DNA of 64,000 nt from Methylobacterium oryzae (GTDB taxonomy: Bacteria; Pseudomonadota; Alphaproteobacteria; Rhizobiales; Beijerinckiaceae). The stretch lies in the NCBI RefSeq assembly GCF_021398735.1, contig NZ_CP090349.1, positions 2,427,001-2,491,000 on the forward strand, given 5' to 3'. Shown in pieces: positions 26,546 to 36,054 of this stretch. The translations under genes and the position numbers were made by a program. The notes under the pieces are model-generated. The model was not told the origin of the DNA and ran no database searches. It saw only the letters and a program-made list of their open reading frames with translations. Each line of letters starts with the position of its first letter. Position 1 is the first letter of the stretch.

Positions 26546-26801
26546 CGCCCTATTTGGCCCTTCTTCGGACGGTACGACTCGCGGAAGCCGAATGGAACGC
26601 GCTTCCCGGCCGGTGGTAGTGGGCGGCGGAATCGCCGTCAATTGCGGCGGACTACCTCGCGCGGCGCGGCGGGCCGCCGGTCGCGGCGCCGGCCTCACGA
26701 GGCCTCCGGACGCGGTTAAGCCCGCGTTAGCGGGTCCCGGCGGACAACGCTGCTCGGCGTGACGCGGACCGGCCGGGGCGCGCGAGGGAGTCAGGGGCGC
26801 G

Positions 26802-27926
26802 ATGAACGCGGGCGCAGCCACGGGAGCCGCCGAGACGAGCGCGGACGGCCGATCCGGCATCCTGCCGGCCCAGGCGATCGCCGCCCTCGCGCGGGCGGGC
26901 GGCATCCGGAATGCGAGCCCCTTCGCGGCCGATCAGATCCAGCCCGCGAGCCTCGACCTGCGCCTGGGCGCCAGGGCCTACCGGGTGCGGACGAGCTTCC
27001 TGCCCGGCTCGGGACGGACGGTCCAGGCCTGCGTCGACCGGCTGTCGCTGCACGCCGTCGACCTGCGCCCGGGCGCCGTCCTGGAGACGGGCTGCGTCTA
27101 CATCGCGGAGCTTCAGGAGAGCCTCGCCCTGCCGGCCGATCTCGCGGCGGCCGCGAACCCGAAGAGCTCGACCGGGCGCATCGACGTCTTCACCCGCGTC
27201 ATCACCGACCGGGGCGAGGCCTTCGACCAGGTCGAGCCCGGCTACGACGGGCCGCTCTACGCGGAGATCTCGCCGCGCACCTTCCCGGTCCTCGTGCGCA
27301 GCGGCTCGCGGCTGTCGCAGATCCGCTTCCGCCGCGGGGCGCCGCGGCTGACCGAGGCCGAGCTCGGCCTGCTGCACGCCCGCTCGGCCCTGGTCGACGC
27401 CGGCAGCCCGTCCTTCCAGGGCGGCGTGGCGGTCTCGGTCGACCTCGCCGGCTTCGACGGCCTCGTCGGCTACCGGGCGAAGCGCCACACCGGCCTCGTC
27501 GACGTCGACGCCCCCGGTCGCCACCGGGCGGCGGATTTCTGGGAACCCCTCGCCGCCGACGGATCGGGCAGCCTGATCCTCGATCCCGGCCAGTTCTACA
27601 TCCTGGCCTCCAAGGAGGCGGTGCAGGTCCCGCCGGACCACGCCGCCGAGATGGTGCCGTTCGATCCCCTCGTGGGCGAGTTCCGCGTCCACTACGCGGG
27701 CTTCTTCGACCCGGGCTTCGGCTATGCCGGGGCCGGCGGGGCGGGCGCGCGGGCCGTGCTGGAGGTCCGCTCCCGCGACGTGCCCTTCCTTCTGGAGGAC
27801 GGGCAGATCGTCGGCCGCCTCGTCTACGAGCGGATGCTCGACCTGCCGGAGACGCTCTACGGGGCGGGGGCCGGCTCGAACTACCAGGCCCAGGGGCTCA
27901 AGCTCTCGAAGCACTTCGCCCTGTAG
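26802..27926 (+). CDS. dcd: 2'-deoxycytidine 5'-triphosphate deaminase
   Basis: 374 residues, about twice the size of E. coli Dcd, which fits the duplicated-domain family (PF06559) found in alphaproteobacteria. Two trimeric-dUTPase-like halves are visible: N-terminal ADQIQPASLDLRLGARAYRV and PKSSTGRIDVFTRVITDRGE, C-terminal LDPGQFYILASKEAVQVPPD and GFFDPGFGYAGAGG. It deaminates dCTP to dUTP for thymidylate synthesis. A dUTPase is encoded at 59.2 kb in this window. Confidence 0.87.
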   Translation: MNAGAATGAAETSADGRSGILPAQAIAALARAGGIRNASPFAADQIQPASLDLRLGARAYRVRTSFLPGSGRTVQACVDRLSLHAVDLRPGAVLETGCVYIAELQESLALPADLAAAANPKSSTGRIDVFTRVITDRGEAFDQVEPGYDGPLYAEISPRTFPVLVRSGSRLSQIRFRRGAPRLTEAELGLLHARSALVDAGSPSFQGGVAVSVDLAGFDGLVGYRAKRHTGLVDVDAPGRHRAADFWEPLAADGSGSLILDPGQFYILASKEAVQVPPDHAAEMVPFDPLVGEFRVHYAGFFDPGFGYAGAGGAGARAVLEVRSRDVPFLLEDGQIVGRLVYERMLDLPETLYGAGAGSNYQAQGLKLSKHFAL

Positions 27927-27961
27927 TCCGGCCCGGACGCGCCGACGGGAGCATCGATCGC

Positions 27962-28423
27962 ATGGACGCCGTGGACCGGAAGATCCTCGATCTCCTCCAG
28001 CAGGACGCGACGCTCCCGGTGGCCGAACTCGCCGAGCAGGTCGGCATCAGCGCGGCGCCGTGCTGGCGGCGGGTGAAGAAGCTGGAGGCGTCCGGGGTGA
28101 TCCGCCGCCGGGTCGCCCTGGTGGACCGCCGCAAGGTCAACGTCCCCACCACGGTGTTCGTGGCCGTGAAGGCACCGCGCCACGCCGCAGACTGGTCGGA
28201 CGCGTTCCGGCGGGTGGTCGCCGGCTTCCCGGAGATCGTCGAGGCGTGGCGCCTGACCGGCGAGATCGACTACCTGCTGCGGATCGTGGTGCCCGATATC
28301 GAGGCCTACGACGCGGTCTACCAGCGCCTCATCGCCAAGCTCGACTTCTCGAACCTGTCCTCCTCCATCGCCATGGAGGAGATGAAGTACACGACTGCCG
28401 TCCCGACGATCTACGTGGCGTGA
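27962..28423 (+). CDS. Lrp/AsnC family transcriptional regulator
   Basis: 153 residues. The N-terminal winged helix includes MDAVDRKILDLLQQDATLPV and EQVGISAAPCWRRVKKLEAS with its recognition helix; the C-terminal RAM ligand-binding domain covers the rest, with GEIDYLLRIVVPDIEAYDAV and SSIAMEEMKYTTAVPTIYV. It probably binds an amino acid. It converges with the cysteine dioxygenase-like gene (stops 22 bases apart), making sulfur amino acids a plausible effector by neighbourhood alone; DecR-type Lrp relatives respond to cysteine. Confidence 0.88.
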   Translation: MDAVDRKILDLLQQDATLPVAELAEQVGISAAPCWRRVKKLEASGVIRRRVALVDRRKVNVPTTVFVAVKAPRHAADWSDAFRRVVAGFPEIVEAWRLTGEIDYLLRIVVPDIEAYDAVYQRLIAKLDFSNLSSSIAMEEMKYTTAVPTIYVA

Positions 28424-28445
28424 CGCGGCCGCGCCGCGGCGGGGC

Positions 28446-28967
28446 TCAGCCCGCCGCCACCGCGTAGGTCCGGTGGATCGACGAGTCCTGCGCCCGGTGG
28501 TCGTAGCCGTAGACGTGGATCGAGACGGCCGCCTCCGGCCCGTCATTGGCGATCCGGTGCAGGTTCGGCCCCGTTGGCATCATGCAGGCGACGAAGCCGG
28601 GCATGCGGACGGCGTCCATGGTCGCCACCGCGTGGGTCTCGCTGATCGGACGGTACCACGTCTCCCGCAGGCTGCCGCGCAGCAGGCCGAAGCAGCACGA
28701 GCAGTGGTGGTCGTGGACCGGCGTGACCGTGCCGGGCGCCCAGACCATCGCCCAGACGCTGATCGCCTCGGTGCCGAACAGGAGGTTCCGGCTCAGGCCG
28801 GGCCCCCGGCCGACCAGCCGCGACGGGTCGAGCAGATCCGGCTGGGCCAGCAGGCGCACCAGGGTCGCCCGGGCCGAGGCCAGATAGGCCTCCGGCGAGC
28901 GGCTCGCGGAGCGCGCGAGGTTCGCCAGCATCGCCTCGACGTCGGTCGGGGTGGTGGTCTGCGGCAT
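28446..28967 (-). CDS. Cysteine dioxygenase-like cupin protein
   Basis: 173 residues. The cupin iron site is visible as VTPVHDHHCSCCFGLLRGSL with two histidines and GPNLHRIANDGPEAAVSIHV with the third, the cysteine dioxygenase/3-mercaptopropionate dioxygenase pattern. RNLLFGTEAISVWAMVWAPG precedes the first motif as usual. It would oxidise a thiol such as cysteine to the sulfinic acid using oxygen. Bacterial members lack the Cys-Tyr crosslink arrangement in some subgroups, so substrate (cysteine or 3-mercaptopropionate) is open. Two inverted repeats lie upstream (29039-29081). Confidence 0.82.
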   Translation of the reverse strand: MPQTTTPTDVEAMLANLARSASRSPEAYLASARATLVRLLAQPDLLDPSRLVGRGPGLSRNLLFGTEAISVWAMVWAPGTVTPVHDHHCSCCFGLLRGSLRETWYRPISETHAVATMDAVRMPGFVACMMPTGPNLHRIANDGPEAAVSIHVYGYDHRAQDSSIHRTYAVAAG

Positions 28968-29038
28968 CGGCAGGTCTCCTTCGGTGCCCTTTCACGAGGC
29001 TGCACGAAGGATACCCAGAGGCTGGCGATGACGGGTTG

Positions 29039-29081
29039 CGTTCTCGAACGTCATCACGTGCGACGTGGCAATGCCATTGCC
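29039..29081 (-). promoter_or_regulatory. Two inverted repeats upstream of the cysteine dioxygenase-like gene
   Basis: CGTTC-TC-GAACG (29039-29050) and GGCAAT-GCC-ATTGCC (29067-29081) are both perfect dyads, 16 bases apart, 72-114 bases upstream of the gene. They are candidate operators, for example for the adjacent Lrp-type regulator; a direct match to the Lrp consensus is not obvious. Confidence 0.4.
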
Positions 29082-29155
29082 CGGTGACGCCCGAGTAGGA
29101 AATGGTGTTGCGCGCGCCCGATCATTCCCGCGCGGCTGACGCCGGCGCGGCGGGT

Positions 29156-29881
29156 TCAGCCGGCCGCGGCCTCGTCGAGCAGCCACGCCACGGCGCCCGC
29201 GCTGGTTACGCGGCCGGCCGGCAGGGTCTCGCCGGCGGCCAGCCGGGCCAGCGGGACCCGCTTGCCGGCCCCGGTGACGAGGAACAGCACGTGCCGGGAG
29301 GACGCGAGCGCCGGCAGCGTCAGGCTGATCCGCGGAACGAACGGCTCCAGGCCGGCCTCGGGCACGGCGACGACGAGCCGCCGGGTCTCGTCGACGGCGG
29401 GCTTGCCGGGAAACAGCGAGGCGGTGTGCCCGTCCTCACCGAGGCCGAGGAGCACGAGGTCGAACAGCGGGCGGGCCGGATCGAGGCGCTCGGCCCCGTA
29501 GAAGTCGAGGAGCGTCCGCTCGTAGGCGCGGGCGCCCGCCTCCGGACCCTCGTCCGAGGGGATGAAGTGGAGATGCGTCGGCGGGATCTGGGAACCGTGC
29601 CCGAAGGCCTCCCGAACCATCCGGACATTGCTGCGCGGATCGTCCCACGGCACGGCGCGGTCATCGCCGAAGAACCAGTGGATCCGCTCCCACGGCACCC
29701 GGGCCGCGTAGTCCGGCCCGGCGAGCAGGCCGTACAGCACCTTGGGCGTCGAGCCGCCCGAGAGGCAGAGCGCGATCCGGTCGGACCGGCTCTCGCCGCA
29801 GGCCACGATGATCCGCTCGGCCGCCTCGCGGGCAACCGCCTCCGGATCCTTCAGGACGTGGGTTCCGACGGGAAGGCTCAT
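29156..29881 (-). CDS. pgl: 6-phosphogluconolactonase
   Basis: 241 residues. CLSGGSTPKVLYGLLAGPDY, IHWFFGDDRAVPWDDPRSNV and LVLLGLGEDGHTASLFPGKP are the diagnostic SugP/6PGL motifs. It hydrolyses 6-phosphogluconolactone to 6-phosphogluconate. Last gene of the leftward sugar-phosphate operon, 55 bases after gnd. The gene that makes its substrate, zwf, is not next to it in this window. Confidence 0.92.
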   Translation of the reverse strand: MSLPVGTHVLKDPEAVAREAAERIIVACGESRSDRIALCLSGGSTPKVLYGLLAGPDYAARVPWERIHWFFGDDRAVPWDDPRSNVRMVREAFGHGSQIPPTHLHFIPSDEGPEAGARAYERTLLDFYGAERLDPARPLFDLVLLGLGEDGHTASLFPGKPAVDETRRLVVAVPEAGLEPFVPRISLTLPALASSRHVLFLVTGAGKRVPLARLAAGETLPAGRVTSAGAVAWLLDEAAAG

Positions 29882-29936
29882 GGGTTCGGGCCCTGCGGCT
29901 TCGGGGGTCGGACAGGTCGGCCTGCGGGCGTCCCGC

Positions 29937-30914
29937 TCAGCCCTTCGGCTCCTGGTGGCCGCCGAAGCCCTTGCGCATCGCCGAGAGCAGCTTGTCGGCG
30001 TAGCTCGCGTGCTCGCGGGAGCGGAAGCGGCGGTAGAGCGCGGCGGAGAGCACCGTCGCCGGGACGCCCTCCTCGACGGCGGCGTTGATGGTCCAGCGGC
30101 CCTCGCCCGAATCCTCGACGTAGCCGGAGAAGTCGGTGAGCTGCTCGTCGCCCGCGAGTGCCTGGGCGGTCAGGTCGAGCAGCCAGGACGAGACGACGCT
30201 GCCGCGGCGCCAGACCTCGGCGATGTCGCCCATGTTGAGATCGAAGCGGCGCTCGGCCGGCAGGTCGGACGCGTTGGCGTGGCGGAGGATGTCGAAGCCC
30301 TCCGCGTAGGCCTGCATCAGGCCGTACTCGATGCCGTTATGGACCATCTTGACGAAGTGGCCGGCGCCGGTCGGGCCCGCGTGAATGTAGCCCTGCTCGG
30401 CGCGGGGGTCGCGCCCCTCGCGGTTCGGCGTCTTCGGGATGTCGCCGATGCCGGGCGCCAGGGTCTTGAAGATCGGGTCGAGGCGGTCGACGGCTTCCTT
30501 GTCCCCGCCGATCATCATGCAGTAGCCGCGCTCCAGGCCCCAGACGCCGCCCGAAGTGCCGACATCCACGTAGTGCAGGCCCTTCTCCTTCAGGGCGGCC
30601 CCGCGGCGGACATCGTCGCCGTAGAAGGAGTTGCCGCCGTCGATGATGCAGTCGTCCGCCTGCATCAGCCCCGAGAGCGCCTGGACGGTCTGCTCGGTGA
30701 TCGCCCCGGCCGGCAGCATCACCCAGGCCGCGCGCGGCACCTCGAGCTTCGAGACCAGGTCCTCCAGGCTCGACGCGCCGACCGCACCGGCCTCGACCAG
30801 GGCGGCGACGGCCGCCGGATTCTGGTCGAACACCACGGCTGTGTGCCCGTCGCGCAGGAGACGCCGGACGATGTTGCCGCCCATCCGGCCGAGGCCGATC
30901 ATGCCGAGTTGCAT
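29937..30914 (-). CDS. gnd: 6-phosphogluconate dehydrogenase, decarboxylating (short form)
   Basis: 325 residues, the short GntZ/YqeC-type rather than the 470-residue enterobacterial form. Rossmann motif [20 protein letters not shown], substrate loop [20 protein letters not shown], and [20 protein letters not shown] with the catalytic lysine. Converts 6-phosphogluconate to ribulose-5-phosphate, CO2 and NAD(P)H. The GRMGG motif and the following RD suggest NAD preference seen in this class, but cofactor must be measured. Confidence 0.93.
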   Translation of the reverse strand: MQLGMIGLGRMGGNIVRRLLRDGHTAVVFDQNPAAVAALVEAGAVGASSLEDLVSKLEVPRAAWVMLPAGAITEQTVQALSGLMQADDCIIDGGNSFYGDDVRRGAALKEKGLHYVDVGTSGGVWGLERGYCMMIGGDKEAVDRLDPIFKTLAPGIGDIPKTPNREGRDPRAEQGYIHAGPTGAGHFVKMVHNGIEYGLMQAYAEGFDILRHANASDLPAERRFDLNMGDIAEVWRRGSVVSSWLLDLTAQALAGDEQLTDFSGYVEDSGEGRWTINAAVEEGVPATVLSAALYRRFRSREHASYADKLLSAMRKGFGGHQEPKG

Positions 30915-31045
30915 TGCTGCCCTTCCTTACCGATTGCCCCCGCGCGGCGAGGGTCAGGCCCCTACGGCTTCACCGACGTCACAGGCGATCCGCCGCGGCG
31001 GACCGGCGGCGGGCCGGGAAGCCCCCCGCCGGCGGTCCGGGACGG

Positions 31046-33895
31046 CTAGACGACAGCCATCTTCAGCGCCGCCGCGACCCGCACGAGGCCGGCCTTCGTG
31101 TCGCCGCCCTTGAGGTGGACGCGCAGCGCCCGCCGGCCGCGCTCGGCGAGGACGGCGAAGTCGCCCCGCGCCTGCGCCGCGACGACGGTGCTGAACCCGA
31201 GCTTCCGGCCCGGGATCGGCAGGTCCTCGGCAGCGTCCGCAGTGATCTGCAGGAACACGCCGGTGTCCGGGCCGCCCTTGTAGGCCTGGCCGGTCGAGTG
31301 GAGGAACCGCGGCCCGAACTCCAGGCAGGTCGCGACTTTGCGGGCGTCGCGCACGGCGATCCGCGGCTCCTGCAGGATCGCGGCGGCCTCGGCGTCGCGC
31401 GGGACGTAGGCCAGGAGCCCCAGGTAATCGCCGTCCTTCAGGCGGCCGATCTGCGCCTTCATCGCGGCCTCGAGCCCCTCGGCGGCCGGCTTGAGGGCGT
31501 CGGCGTTCCGCGGATCGGCGTAGAGCGCGACCCAGTCGTCCTCGTAGAGCGGCGTCTCGGCGGGGAGGGCGCCCTTCGCCTCGGCCTCGGCGAACAGCTT
31601 CTTCGTCTCGACCTTGCTGGCCTCGACGTCGGGCTGGTCGAACGGGTTGATCCCGATCACTGCACCGGCCACCGCGGTCGCCATCTCCAGGCGGTAGAAT
31701 TCCTGCGGCAGCTGCTCGATCGAGTCGAGGGTGATGCGGGCGATCGGGTGGCCGTCCCGCTCCAGGGCGCGCAGGGCCTCGTCCTGCGCGGCCTCGGCGT
31801 TGCCGTCGAGGCGCAGGTAGACGAAGAACCGGTCGTGGCCGTAGACGGCCGGGACGCCGACCGGCTCGCCGTCCACCGGCACGAGGCCCTTGCCCTGCTT
31901 GCCGGTCGATTCCGCGATCAGCTGCTCGGCCCAGGCGCCGAAGCTCGCGATCGCCGGGGAGGCGACGATCGTCACCTTGTCGCGCCCGGCGAGCGCCGCG
32001 GCGCCGATGGCCGTGCCGAGCAGGACGCCCGGGTTCACGGCCGGCGGCACGGCCGGGCCGCAGGAGCGGACCATGATGCGGGCGGTCTCGAGGAGCGCCT
32101 TCACGTCGAGGCCCATGGCGGCGGCCGGCACGAGGCCGAAGGCCGAGAGCACCGAGTAGCGCCCGCCGATCTGCTTCACGCCGTAGAAGATCTTTTTGAA
32201 CCCATCCGCCTTCGCGGCGCGCTCCATGTCGGAGCCCGGATCGGTCACGGCCACGAAGTGGTCGCCGGCCTTCTCGCCGAGCACGTCCTTGGCGCGGGCC
32301 AGGAAGTAGTCGCGGAAGACGTTCGGCTCCAGGGTCGAGCCGGACTTGGACGCGACGATGAACAGCGTCTTGGCCAGGTCGATGCTCGCCTCCAGGGCGC
32401 GCACCTGATCCGGGTGGGTCGAGTCGAGGATCTGGAGCTTCGGGAACCCCTCGCGCTGGCCGTAGGTCAGGCTCAGGACCTCCGGGCCGAGGCTCGACCC
32501 GCCCATGCCGAGCACGACCGCGTCGGTGAAGCCCTGCGCCTTCACCCAGTCGGAGAAGGCGGCGTAGTCGGCGGCCTTCTCGAGCTCTTCCTCGACGATG
32601 TGCAGCCAGCCGAGCCAGTTCGCCTCGTCGTGGCCGGACCAGACCGAGGCGTCGCCCGCCCAGAGCCGGCGGATCGACCCGCTGGCGCGCCAGGATTCGA
32701 CGGCCTTCTTGGCCTCGGCCGCCAGGGTGTCGTCCATGGCGAGGCTCTGCCCGTCCAGACGGTGCCCCAGCAGCGCGACGCGCTTGCCGGCGACGGCGCC
32801 CAGCAGGTTGTCGGCGGCGTCGATGAAGAGCTGCACGCCCTCCTTCACCAGCTGCTCGGCCACCGCCTCGATGTCGATCCCGGCCCGGGCGAGGCGGTTC
32901 ATCACCGCCTCGGCGCCGGGCACGTCCTCCTCGATCGTGGCCCGCACCACGCCGTGGTCGCGGAACGCGTCCATGGTGGCCGGCGGCATCGTGTTGACGG
33001 TGTTCGGTCCGATCAGCTCCTCGACGTAGAGGACGTCGGAATAGGCCTTGTTCTTCACGCCCGTGGAGGCCCAGAGCAGCCGCTGCGCCTTGGCGCCCTT
33101 CTCGGCCAGGGCGGTCCACTTGGATTCGGCGAAGATCGTCTTGTAGCGCTGGTAGGCGAGCTTGGCGTTGGCGATCGCCACCTTGCCCTTCAGCTGCTCG
33201 AGGGCGAACTTCTCGTCCGGATCGTTGGCCTGCGCGATCTTCTCGTCGAGGAGCTTGTCGACCAGGACGTCGATGCGGCTGATGAAGAAGCTCGCCACGC
33301 TGGCGATCCGCGAGACGTCGTGGCCGGCCTTCGCGCGCGCGTCGAGACCGTCGATGAAGGCGCGCGCCACGGCCTCGTAGGCCTCCTGCGAGAACAGCAG
33401 GGTGACGTTGATCGAGATGCCCTCGCTCGTCAGCTGCCGGATCGCCGGGATCCCCTCCGGGGTGGCCGGCACCTTGACCATCAGGTTGTCGCGGGAGACC
33501 GCCTTGTGCAGGCGGCGCGCCTCGGCCAGCGTCGCCTCGGTGTCGAGGGCGAGGTAGGGCGAGACCTCCAGGCTGACGTAGCCGTCGGCGCCGTCGCTCG
33601 CCTCGTAGACCGGGCGGAGCACGTCGGCGGCCGCCTGGATGTCGGCGATGGCGAGCCCCTCGTAGAGGTCGATGACGCGGCTGTCGCCGGTCGCCTGCAC
33701 GGCCTTCAGGCTGTCGTCGTACTCGTCCGAGTGGCCGATCGCCTTCTCGAAGATCGACGGGTTGGAGGTGACGCCCCGCAGGCCGTCGCGCTCCACGAGC
33801 TGCTTCAGCTCGCCCTTCTCGATGAATCCGCGGGCCACGAAGTCGAGCCAGACCGCTTGATCCTGTTCGTCGTGCAGGGCCTTGAGCGCGTTCAT
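31046..33895 (-). CDS. Bifunctional transaldolase / glucose-6-phosphate isomerase
   Basis: 949 residues from MNALKALHDEQDQAVWLDFV. The N-terminal third is transaldolase: GVTSNPSIFEKAIGHSDEYD, SLEVSPYLALDTEATLAEAR, NLMVKVPATPEGIPAIRQLT (Schiff-base lysine), INVTLLFSQEAYEAVARAF. From about residue 400 the sequence is phosphoglucose isomerase: AVVLGMGGSSLGPEVLSL, FIVASKSGSTLEPNVFRDYF and the C-terminal barrel-like end. The fusion channels pentose phosphates back to hexose phosphates. The frame stays open far upstream only through GC bias. A palindromic hairpin (33942-33964) separates it from tkt. Confidence 0.93.
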   Translation of the reverse strand: MNALKALHDEQDQAVWLDFVARGFIEKGELKQLVERDGLRGVTSNPSIFEKAIGHSDEYDDSLKAVQATGDSRVIDLYEGLAIADIQAAADVLRPVYEASDGADGYVSLEVSPYLALDTEATLAEARRLHKAVSRDNLMVKVPATPEGIPAIRQLTSEGISINVTLLFSQEAYEAVARAFIDGLDARAKAGHDVSRIASVASFFISRIDVLVDKLLDEKIAQANDPDEKFALEQLKGKVAIANAKLAYQRYKTIFAESKWTALAEKGAKAQRLLWASTGVKNKAYSDVLYVEELIGPNTVNTMPPATMDAFRDHGVVRATIEEDVPGAEAVMNRLARAGIDIEAVAEQLVKEGVQLFIDAADNLLGAVAGKRVALLGHRLDGQSLAMDDTLAAEAKKAVESWRASGSIRRLWAGDASVWSGHDEANWLGWLHIVEEELEKAADYAAFSDWVKAQGFTDAVVLGMGGSSLGPEVLSLTYGQREGFPKLQILDSTHPDQVRALEASIDLAKTLFIVASKSGSTLEPNVFRDYFLARAKDVLGEKAGDHFVAVTDPGSDMERAAKADGFKKIFYGVKQIGGRYSVLSAFGLVPAAAMGLDVKALLETARIMVRSCGPAVPPAVNPGVLLGTAIGAAALAGRDKVTIVASPAIASFGAWAEQLIAESTGKQGKGLVPVDGEPVGVPAVYGHDRFFVYLRLDGNAEAAQDEALRALERDGHPIARITLDSIEQLPQEFYRLEMATAVAGAVIGINPFDQPDVEASKVETKKLFAEAEAKGALPAETPLYEDDWVALYADPRNADALKPAAEGLEAAMKAQIGRLKDGDYLGLLAYVPRDAEAAAILQEPRIAVRDARKVATCLEFGPRFLHSTGQAYKGGPDTGVFLQITADAAEDLPIPGRKLGFSTVVAAQARGDFAVLAERGRRALRVHLKGGDTKAGLVRVAAALKMAVV

Positions 33896-33941
33896 GTCGG
33901 TTCCTCGCCTCGCGTACCGCGTACTCTCGCCCGAACGCACC

Positions 33942-33964
33942 CTCCCGCCCGGACCGGGCGGGAG
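33942..33964 (-). other. Palindromic hairpin between tkt and tal-pgi
   Basis: CTCCCGCCCG-GAC-CGGGCGGGAG, a perfect 10-bp stem with a 3-base loop, in the 83-base gap. No T-tract follows on either strand, so it looks more like an RNA-processing or stabilising structure than a full terminator. Confidence 0.6.
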
Positions 33965-33978
33965 AGCAGGCCCCCGGG

Positions 33979-36054
33979 CTACTTCTTGTGCTTGGCCACC
34001 TGCGCCTTCGCGGCGTCCAGGACCTTCTCGGGGGTAAAACCGAACTTGGTCTGGAGATCCTTGATCGGCGCCGAGGCGCCGAAGGTGTGCATGCCGATGA
34101 TCGCGCCCTCGGAACCGGCGTAGCGGTCCCAGCCGATGACGCTGCCCTGCTCGACGGCCACCCGGGCCTTGACGGCGGGGGGCAGCACCGAGTCGCGGTA
34201 GGCCTCGTCCTGGCGCTCGAACAGGTCCCAGGACGGCATCGACACGACCCGGGCCTTCACCCCCTCGGCCTTCAGGGCCTCGTAGGCACCGACGCAGAGC
34301 TGCACCTCGGAGCCCGAGGCGAGCAGGATCACGTCGGGCGTGCCCTCGCTGTCGGCCAGCACGTAGCCGCCCTTGGCGGTGCCGGAGGCGGCCCCGTACT
34401 TCGCGCGGTCGAGGGTCGGCAGCGGCTGGCGCGAGAGGGCGAGAACCGCCGGCTGGTTCTTCAGCGTGAAGATCACCCGGTAGGCCTCGGCGACCTCGTT
34501 GGCGTCGGCCGGGCGCAGGGTCACGAGGCCCGGGATGCAGCGCAGCGACAGGAGCTGCTCCACCGGCTGGTGGGTCGGCCCGTCCTCGCCCACGCCGATC
34601 GAGTCGTGGGTGAAGATGTGGAAGACCGGCAGCTCCATGAGCGAGGCGAGCCGGATCGGCGGGCGCATGTAGTCGGCGAAGACCAGGAAGGTCGCGCCGT
34701 AGGCCCGCAGCCCGGAGAGGCCGAGCCCGTTCACGATCGAGCCCATGGCGTGCTCGCGGACGCCGAAATGCAGGTTGCGGCCGCCCGGCGAGAACGGGCC
34801 GAACGAGCCCGCGCCCTCGAAGGTCAGGTTCGACTTGTTGGACGGCGCCAGATCGGCCGAGCCGCCGAGCAGGAACGGCACGTGCTGGGCGATGGCGTTC
34901 AGCACCTTGCCGGAGGATTCGCGGGTGGCGAGGCCCTTGGCGTCCGGCTCGAAGACGGGGATGTCCTTGTCCCAGCCCTCCGGCAGGCGGCCTTCCAGGA
35001 AGGCGTTCAGGTCCTCGGCGTGGGCGGCGTCCGCCTCCTTCGCCTTGGCGAGCAGGCCCTGCCACGAATCGTAGAGGCCGGCGCCGCGCTTGCCGATGCC
35101 GTTGCGGAAGTTCTCCTGCACGCCGTCCGGCACGAGGAACTGCGCGTCCTCCGGCCATCCGTAGGCGCGCTTGGCGCCCTTCACCTCGTCCTCGCCGAGC
35201 GCGTCCGAGTGGGCCTTGGAGGTGCCCTGCTTCTTCGGGGCGCCGTAGCCGATCACCGACTTGACGATGATGAGCGTCGGGCGGTCGTTGGTGGCCAGGA
35301 AGGTCTCGATCGAGCCCGCCAGCGCGTGCACGTCGTTGGCGTCGGCGACGCGCAGCACCTGCCAGCCGTAGGCCAGGAAGCGGGTCGCGACCTCCTCGCC
35401 GAAGGCCAGCTCCGTGTGGCCCTCGATGGTGACGGTGTTGTCGTCGTAGATCCAGCAGAGGTTGGCGAGCCGCAGGTGGCCGGCGAGCGAGGCGGCCTCG
35501 GAGGCGACGCCCTCCATCAGGTCGCCGTCCGAGCAGACGGCGTAGACGTTGTAGTCGAACAGCGGCAGGTTCGGCCGGTTCAGGTGCTGGCCGAGGAAGC
35601 GGCTGCCCATGGCCATGCCGACCGAGTTGGCGACGCCCTGGCCGAGCGGGCCCGTGGTGGTCTCGACGCCGGTGGTGAAGTGGTATTCCGGGTGGCCCGG
35701 GGTCCGGCTGTCGAGCTGCCGGAACTTCTTGATGTCCTCCAGCGACACCGCCGGGGCATTGCCGCCGTCGCTCTCGGCGACGCCCGCGAGGTGCAGCAGC
35801 CCGTAGAGCAGCATCGAGGCGTGGCCGCAGGACAGCACGAACCGGTCGCGGTTCGGCCAGTGCGGGTGCGCCGGGTCGTAGCGCAGGTAGCGGTTCCACA
35901 GCGTGTAGGCGACCGGCGCCAGCGCCATGGGCGCGCCGGCATGGCCCGAATTGGCCTTCTGCACCGCGTCGATCGCGAGCGTCCGGATCGTGTTGATGCT
36001 GAGCGTATCGATCTCAGCGAGGGCCGCCTTGGCGGGAGTGTCAGCACCGCTCAT
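33979..36054 (-). CDS. tkt: Transketolase
   Basis: 691 residues. Thiamine diphosphate motif begins at [20 protein letters not shown] and ends near [40 protein letters not shown] and [14 protein letters not shown] match the conserved transketolase N-terminal region; [20 protein letters not shown] and [20 protein letters not shown] define the pyrimidine domain. It moves two-carbon units in the pentose phosphate pathway and, in methylotrophs, in formaldehyde/formate-derived carbon rearrangement. Its ATG overlaps the stop of the GH15 gene. Confidence 0.95.
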   Translation of the reverse strand: MSGADTPAKAALAEIDTLSINTIRTLAIDAVQKANSGHAGAPMALAPVAYTLWNRYLRYDPAHPHWPNRDRFVLSCGHASMLLYGLLHLAGVAESDGGNAPAVSLEDIKKFRQLDSRTPGHPEYHFTTGVETTTGPLGQGVANSVGMAMGSRFLGQHLNRPNLPLFDYNVYAVCSDGDLMEGVASEAASLAGHLRLANLCWIYDDNTVTIEGHTELAFGEEVATRFLAYGWQVLRVADANDVHALAGSIETFLATNDRPTLIIVKSVIGYGAPKKQGTSKAHSDALGEDEVKGAKRAYGWPEDAQFLVPDGVQENFRNGIGKRGAGLYDSWQGLLAKAKEADAAHAEDLNAFLEGRLPEGWDKDIPVFEPDAKGLATRESSGKVLNAIAQHVPFLLGGSADLAPSNKSNLTFEGAGSFGPFSPGGRNLHFGVREHAMGSIVNGLGLSGLRAYGATFLVFADYMRPPIRLASLMELPVFHIFTHDSIGVGEDGPTHQPVEQLLSLRCIPGLVTLRPADANEVAEAYRVIFTLKNQPAVLALSRQPLPTLDRAKYGAASGTAKGGYVLADSEGTPDVILLASGSEVQLCVGAYEALKAEGVKARVVSMPSWDLFERQDEAYRDSVLPPAVKARVAVEQGSVIGWDRYAGSEGAIIGMHTFGASAPIKDLQTKFGFTPEKVLDAAKAQVAKHKK

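Noticed and set aside
30914..34123. A very long plus-strand frame opposite gnd, tal-pgi and part of tkt
   Set aside because: Antisense shadow of confident genes; composition is low in hydrophobic runs and has no domain signature.
33896..35899. Upstream extension of tal-pgi through the tkt gene
   Set aside because: tkt occupies that strand in another frame and tal-pgi has a natural ATG at 33895 matching the family N-terminus.
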